NCBI GenBank assembly: GCA_019416425.1
Contig: DXXK01000092.1
Span: forward strand, 1 to 27,671
Source: Bacteroidales bacterium
GTDB lineage: Bacteria; Bacteroidota; Bacteroidia; Bacteroidales; Muribaculaceae
Reading direction: 5' to 3'
Length of the DNA: 27,671 nucleotides
Position numbers and translations under genes: made by a program. This document shows, in pieces, positions 24,428 to 27,671 of the stretch; position 1 is the first letter of the stretch; the number at the start of each line of letters is the position of its first letter. The notes beneath the pieces are model-generated. The model worked only from the letters and a program-made list of their open reading frames with translations, searched no databases and was not told where the DNA came from.

Positions 24428-25632
24428 GTCAGGATAAGTCGTGAGAGTGTTTGAGAGGCCACCAGTTCGGCGGCGTTGCGGAGCTGATGGGCCGTGACGG
24501 CACGAACCTGCTCGATATTATAGTCAAGACCGCGTACCTCGCCGTACATCAGCAGTGACCGGCCCAGGCTCATCGCGCAGTTCTCGCGGTTGTCGCTCAG
24601 CACGCTGAGTTGTCCGCAGAACTGGTCGCGTGCCTTGGCGAATGCACGTGGGGACAATGTGTCCTGGGCCAGCCGGTCGATGGACTCGCGCACCAGACGC
24701 GTGCATTTGTTCACGGTTTGGCGGTCGGAACCGAAGTAGACTGTGAACGTACCGCAGTCCGACATCATCACCACGTTGGACTCAATGGAGTAGACCAGTC
24801 CGCGGCGTTCGCGGATCTGCTGGCAGAGTATCGAGTTGATCGCCGGGCCTCCAAGCAGGTTGTTGAACAGGGTCAGCGGATAACGCATAGAATCGTAGCG
24901 GTCCGGAATCCTGACACCCAGCAAGGTGTTGGCCTGTGAGTTGCCACGGTCACGGGTTACGTCGAAAGGATCGACCACCTTGGGAGTGGCGCGCAGTGTA
25001 ACGGCTTGCGGAAAATTCATATCACCGAAATATCGTTCCGCCAGCTTCATGGCGCGTCCCGGGTCGGCATCGACGCAGTATAATGTCATATTGCGCGGAT
25101 TGTAGAAACGGTCCAGGAATCTACGGGCGTCACTGCCTGTGAGCCGACGGACCGATTCCTCGCTGCCCAGTATGTTATGGGCCATGTCGGACCCGGCGTA
25201 GATCAGCTCATCGAACTCATCGAATACCGCTTCCGAGGGATTGTCCCTGTAGGAGTGAATCTCCTCGATGACGATGTCACGTTCGCGCTCAGTGTCGGGA
25301 GCGGGGAAAGAGGCGTTTTTGACCAGGTCGCTCAGCAGTTCCAGCGCCCGGCCGGCATAGCCGGTCGGAGCGATGGTGTAGACCATGGTCATTTCCTTGG
25401 TGGTGAAAGCGTTCAACTCGCCGCCTACGGACTCCATGCGGTTGGAGATATGCCAGGCGCGGCGGTGTTTGGTTCCCTTGAATATGGTATGCTCAACGAA
25501 GTGGGCCTGCCCGTAAATGCCGGTCTCGTCGTCACGGCTCCCCGCATTGACAGCAAGCCCGATGTAAGACACCGGGCCAGCACTGTGCTCCGCCACGCAG
25601 CGGAGACCATTAGCAAAATTTAATATTTCCAT
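24424..25632 (-). CDS. M16 family zinc peptidase
   Basis: The 402-aa protein has the inverted zincin motif HFVEH at residues 44-48, with E124 in DIVIEEIHSYRDNPSE as the likely third zinc ligand, 77 residues after E47. The C-terminal half carries the substrate-positioning RERRGLVYSIES segment (the R/Y pair). This is the size of a single M16B subunit (processing-peptidase beta type), about half of pitrilysin. No signal peptide is seen, so it is probably cytoplasmic. Such genes are often annotated as insulinase-family peptidases; their substrates in Bacteroidetes are largely unknown. It lies 43 bp after the TPR gene and overlaps dus. Confidence 0.93.
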   Translation of the reverse strand: MEILNFANGLRCVAEHSAGPVSYIGLAVNAGSRDDETGIYGQAHFVEHTIFKGTKHRRAWHISNRMESVGGELNAFTTKEMTMVYTIAPTGYAGRALELLSDLVKNASFPAPDTERERDIVIEEIHSYRDNPSEAVFDEFDELIYAGSDMAHNILGSEESVRRLTGSDARRFLDRFYNPRNMTLYCVDADPGRAMKLAERYFGDMNFPQAVTLRATPKVVDPFDVTRDRGNSQANTLLGVRIPDRYDSMRYPLTLFNNLLGGPAINSILCQQIRERRGLVYSIESNVVMMSDCGTFTVYFGSDRQTVNKCTRLVRESIDRLAQDTLSPRAFAKARDQFCGQLSVLSDNRENCAMSLGRSLLMYGEVRGLDYNIEQVRAVTAHQLRNAAELVASQTLSRLILT

Positions 25633-25637
25633 TTCTC

Positions 25638-25670
25638 AGACCCCGTTCGACATATAGGGGGGTGGGGTCT
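25638..25670 (-). other. Hairpin just upstream of the M16 peptidase start
   Basis: AGACCCC (25638-25644) pairs with GGGGTCT (25664-25670) around a 19-base loop, in the 43-bp gap between the TPR gene and the M16 gene. On the minus strand it ends 5 bases before the M16 ATG with no T-run, so it could affect translation initiation rather than terminate. Confidence 0.4.
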
Positions 25671-25675
25671 TCGAA

Positions 25676-26359
25676 TCACTTGCCTGTACGGGCTTTCTCG
25701 CGAGCGATATAGGCGTCCATGCTCATTCCGTTGCCGAGCTGGAACTGTGGATATTCCTTCTTGATCTGCTCGTAGCAGCCCAGGGCCTCCTGATATTTCT
25801 TCTGGCTGTCGTAGACATTGGCCATCTTCAGGAGTACGCGGGGTACGATCTGGTCGTTCTTGCCGGCCTTGGAGATGGCCTTCTGAAAGCAAGCGATGGC
25901 CTTGTCGTACTGCTTCATGTTGACGTAGCAGTCTCCGGTCAGGACAATAGCGCTGGCGTTCAGGACAGGCTCGGAGCTGCTGAACTTCTCCAGACACTCC
26001 ACTGCCTCCTTGTACTTACCCTGGTTGAAGTAAGCCTCGCCTGCGGACAGAGCGGCGAGCTTGCCGGCTGTGGTGCCGCCGTTCTCGTCGGATACCTTCT
26101 TGTACTGGGATGCGGCGATGGAGTCGTTGCCCATAGCTGAGATCTCAACCTGGTTGAACGCCTCGAACGCACGGTTCTGGTGCGGAGCGCGGTACAGGAA
26201 CAGGTATGCTATGATGGCAGCTGCGATCACTGCGATGCTGCCGATGGTCCACCAGATGATGCTCTGGTTGTCGGATAATTTCTTTCCCGCTTCAGTGAGA
26301 GTGTCATTGAGGTTCTCGATCGCGGTTTTCTCTTCCGGTGTGTTGTTATTATGTGCCAT
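25676..26359 (-). CDS. Membrane-anchored TPR protein
   Basis: The 227-aa protein has a cytoplasmic N-terminal stretch, one transmembrane helix at about 34-54 (IIWWTIGSIAVIAAAIIAYLFLY), then a helical repeat domain. TPR units are recognisable in AALSAGEAYFNQGKYKEAVECLEKF, IVLTGDCYVNMKQYDKAIACFQKA and VLLKMANVYDSQKKYQEALGCYEQI. The layout resembles YfgM, an ancillary SecYEG-associated protein, but similarity of layout is not proof of function. It is the first gene of a unit with the M16 peptidase, dus and the glycosyltransferase, and has a good promoter 30 bases upstream. Confidence 0.85.
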   Translation of the reverse strand: MAHNNNTPEEKTAIENLNDTLTEAGKKLSDNQSIIWWTIGSIAVIAAAIIAYLFLYRAPHQNRAFEAFNQVEISAMGNDSIAASQYKKVSDENGGTTAGKLAALSAGEAYFNQGKYKEAVECLEKFSSSEPVLNASAIVLTGDCYVNMKQYDKAIACFQKAISKAGKNDQIVPRVLLKMANVYDSQKKYQEALGCYEQIKKEYPQFQLGNGMSMDAYIAREKARTGK

Positions 26360-26388
26360 TATGATTAATTTTCAAAGCTATTAACGCG

Positions 26389-26420
26389 CAAAGTTAATAA
26401 AAATCGGGGGAATAGCCAAA
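26389..26420 (-). promoter_or_regulatory. Promoter of the TPR-M16-dus-glycosyltransferase unit
   Basis: The minus-strand -7 box TAACTTTG (26389-26396) and the -33 box TTTG (26417-26420) are spaced by 20 bp and match the consensus. The -7 sequence equals that of the tRNA promoter. A second -7-like TAGCTTTG lies at 26373-26380 but lacks a well-placed -33 box. Confidence 0.75.
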
Positions 26421-26427
26421 TAAATCG

Positions 26428-26441
26428 GGCTCTTCGGAGCC
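26428..26441 (-). terminator. Possible terminator of the lipid kinase gene
   Basis: GGCTC-TTCG-GAGCC is a 5-bp stem with a tetraloop, extended by a G-T pair, about 25 bases past the lipid kinase stop. The minus strand then reads CGATTTATTTGG, a weak T-rich tract. Confidence 0.4.
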
Positions 26442-26464
26442 TCTCCCTGCTGCATGAGGAGCTT

Positions 26465-27454
26465 TCAGGATTTGGGATTTCGGCTTATAAGTCTGCTTAT
26501 CAGAGAGTTTATGTAGAACCAGAAGTCGAAGTGCATTGAGCGTAGTGGAGTAAGCAGGGGATGGAAGGCATGCCGTTTGGGGTCGACGAATAGGTTTAGC
26601 CGCGCCGGATGGCACTTGACACGGATCTGCTCGGGCATATATACGGGGTCGCCGTCCACATGCGCGGGACCGGGATGTTGCCTGATTACCGCCTGCTTGA
26701 CGCGTAGTGTCTGTACCAGCACGTTTCGTTTAAGGTAACCTGTGAACAGGTCCACTCCGACGATGGCGCGGGTCAGTGGATTGCCGGCATGGATTATGGT
26801 TATGTCCAGCATTCCGTCGCGGATGGAGGCATCGGGAGCGATGTATGCGTTGTTGCCGTACTGCGAGGCGTTGCAGACCGCGATTAGAAACGCCTTGACC
26901 CGGACTGTCTTGTCGTGGGTGGTGATGCTGTATTCCTTAGGCGAATATTTGATATATTCCCGGAGTGCGGATCGGATGTAGGATGTGAGGCCGCGCCGTC
27001 TCATGGTGGCGAAATCATGGCTGACGGCGGCATCGAAGCCCAGACCGAACGTGCAGAAGAAAGGACGGCCGTTGGCGGTGCCGTAATCGCAAGGGACGGC
27101 CTTGTCGGCCATGATGACGCGCAGCGCCTTGTCGATGTCGATGGACATGTCCAGATGCCTTGCCAGTCCGTTGCCCGACCCGCGGGGCAGTATACCCATA
27201 TTGACGGGAGTGTCGCGCAGTGCGGATGCCACCTCGTTGATGGTGCCGTCGCCGCCGGCGACGATGACGGCATAGAAACGACGTTTCACTGCCTCGGAAG
27301 CCAGGACTGCGCAATGTCCCTGCCGTTCGGAGTAGCGGATCTCGACCTCGCGGCCGTCACCTCCCAGCGCGGCGCGTACTTTCCGTTCCAGGTCCACTGG
27401 GGTCCCGGTGCCGGAAATGGGATTGATGATGACCATGTAGCGTTTTACTTTCAT
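26465..27454 (-). CDS. Diacylglycerol/sphingolipid-kinase-like lipid kinase (YegS family)
   Basis: The 329-aa protein transfers phosphate from ATP or another NTP to a lipid hydroxyl. I start at 27454 (MKVKRYMVIINP); a longer frame from 27490 adds twelve residues overlapping the promoter's leader. Motifs are VIINPISGTG (about 8-17), the catalytic-domain VAGGDGTINEVAS, and LPRGSGNGLARHL, the nucleotide-binding signature. The C-terminal beta domain contains GMLDITI and HVDGDP. Bacteroidetes make sphingolipids and carry several paralogues of this family, so the substrate could be diacylglycerol, a sphingoid base or ceramide. The last 30 residues (HPLLTPLRSMHFDFWFYINSLIS in part) are hydrophobic and may touch the membrane. 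Confidence 0.87.
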   Translation of the reverse strand: MKVKRYMVIINPISGTGTPVDLERKVRAALGGDGREVEIRYSERQGHCAVLASEAVKRRFYAVIVAGGDGTINEVASALRDTPVNMGILPRGSGNGLARHLDMSIDIDKALRVIMADKAVPCDYGTANGRPFFCTFGLGFDAAVSHDFATMRRRGLTSYIRSALREYIKYSPKEYSITTHDKTVRVKAFLIAVCNASQYGNNAYIAPDASIRDGMLDITIIHAGNPLTRAIVGVDLFTGYLKRNVLVQTLRVKQAVIRQHPGPAHVDGDPVYMPEQIRVKCHPARLNLFVDPKRHAFHPLLTPLRSMHFDFWFYINSLISRLISRNPKS

Positions 27455-27500
27455 AGTTGACGTTGATACGGTGGCAGAGAGACTCCGCAAAAGTTAAATG

Positions 27501-27531
27501 CAAAATTAAAACAAAGTGTTCAATCTACAAA
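27501..27531 (-). promoter_or_regulatory. Promoter of the lipid kinase gene
   Basis: The minus-strand -7 box TAATTTTG (27501-27508) and the -33 box TTTG (27528-27531) have 19 bp between them, both matching the Bacteroidetes consensus. The predicted leader is about 40 nt to the ATG at 27454, supporting that start. Confidence 0.78.
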
Positions 27532-27627
27532 ACGATGGAAACAGCGGTTTCTTTATAAGAAATTCATGAAAATTTATTTCGGGGCAATATAATAACCATT
27601 GGACAATGTGGGCGATGATGATCTGTC

Positions 27628-27671
27628 ATGGCCGAAAATACGGATTTTAGAGGAGTAGGGATGAATATGGA
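27628..27671 (+). CDS. Possible start of a divergent gene, cut by the window edge
   Basis: An open frame begins MAENTDFRGVGMNM and runs off the right edge. A second in-frame ATG at 27661 follows an AGGAG about 6 bases upstream. Only 14 codons are visible and no plus-strand promoter box was found, so this is tentative and no function can be given. Confidence 0.2.
   Translation, partial: MAENTDFRGVGMNM

Overview
The window is a gene-dense chromosomal segment of a Bacteroidota, most likely Bacteroidales. The moderately high G+C together with the gene content would fit Muribaculaceae, but that family call is a guess. The phylum call rests on several things seen here: four promoters of the Bacteroidetes type (TAnnTTTG with TTTG about 19-20 bp upstream), a lipoprotein with TPR, PD40, CarboxypepD_reg and OmpA domains, an Lnb-type (DUF4105) lipoprotein N-acyltransferase, a PafA-family protein, a short-LID adenylate kinase, and almost no Shine-Dalgarno sequences.

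Layout. (1) 80-4101, plus strand: gltX-waaA-hpt-adk, a tight housekeeping operon. (2) 4104-7468, minus: a DcaP-like porin followed by a PorE-like OmpA lipoprotein, converging on adk with only 2 bp between stop codons. (3) 7469-7779: a non-coding stretch with hairpins, a 19-bp tandem repeat and the terminator of the next gene. (4) 7780-7851, minus: a tRNA with anticodon CAC on a glycine-like body, with its own promoter. (5) 7913-20736, minus: ten genes with short gaps or overlaps, apparently read from one promoter at 20891-20921: rRNA pseudouridine synthase, asnS, lnb, a PafA-like pseudophosphatase, secA, two GYF_2/dispanin membrane proteins, then neuD, neuC and neuA. (6) 21068-22510, plus: a polysaccharide flippase. 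(7) 22522-26359, minus: TPR membrane protein, M16 peptidase, dus and a family 2 glycosyltransferase. (8) 26465-27454, minus: a YegS/diacylglycerol-kinase-like lipid kinase with its own promoter. The right edge may hold the first codons of a plus-strand gene.

Common theme. Much of the window serves the cell envelope: Kdo transfer to lipid A, lipoprotein N-acylation, Sec export, outer-membrane anchoring and a porin, nonulosonic (sialic-type) acid activation, a flippase and a glycosyltransferase. These are mixed with translation genes (gltX, asnS, tRNA, dus, pseudouridine synthase).

The observations most worth following are the alkaline-phosphatase-fold protein that has lost nearly all catalytic residues, the CAC tRNA with a glycine-type body and U73, the pair of GYF_2 plus CD225/dispanin proteins between secA and the neu genes, and the neuDCA set without neuB. 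I saw no insertion sequence, phage, CRISPR array or rRNA.
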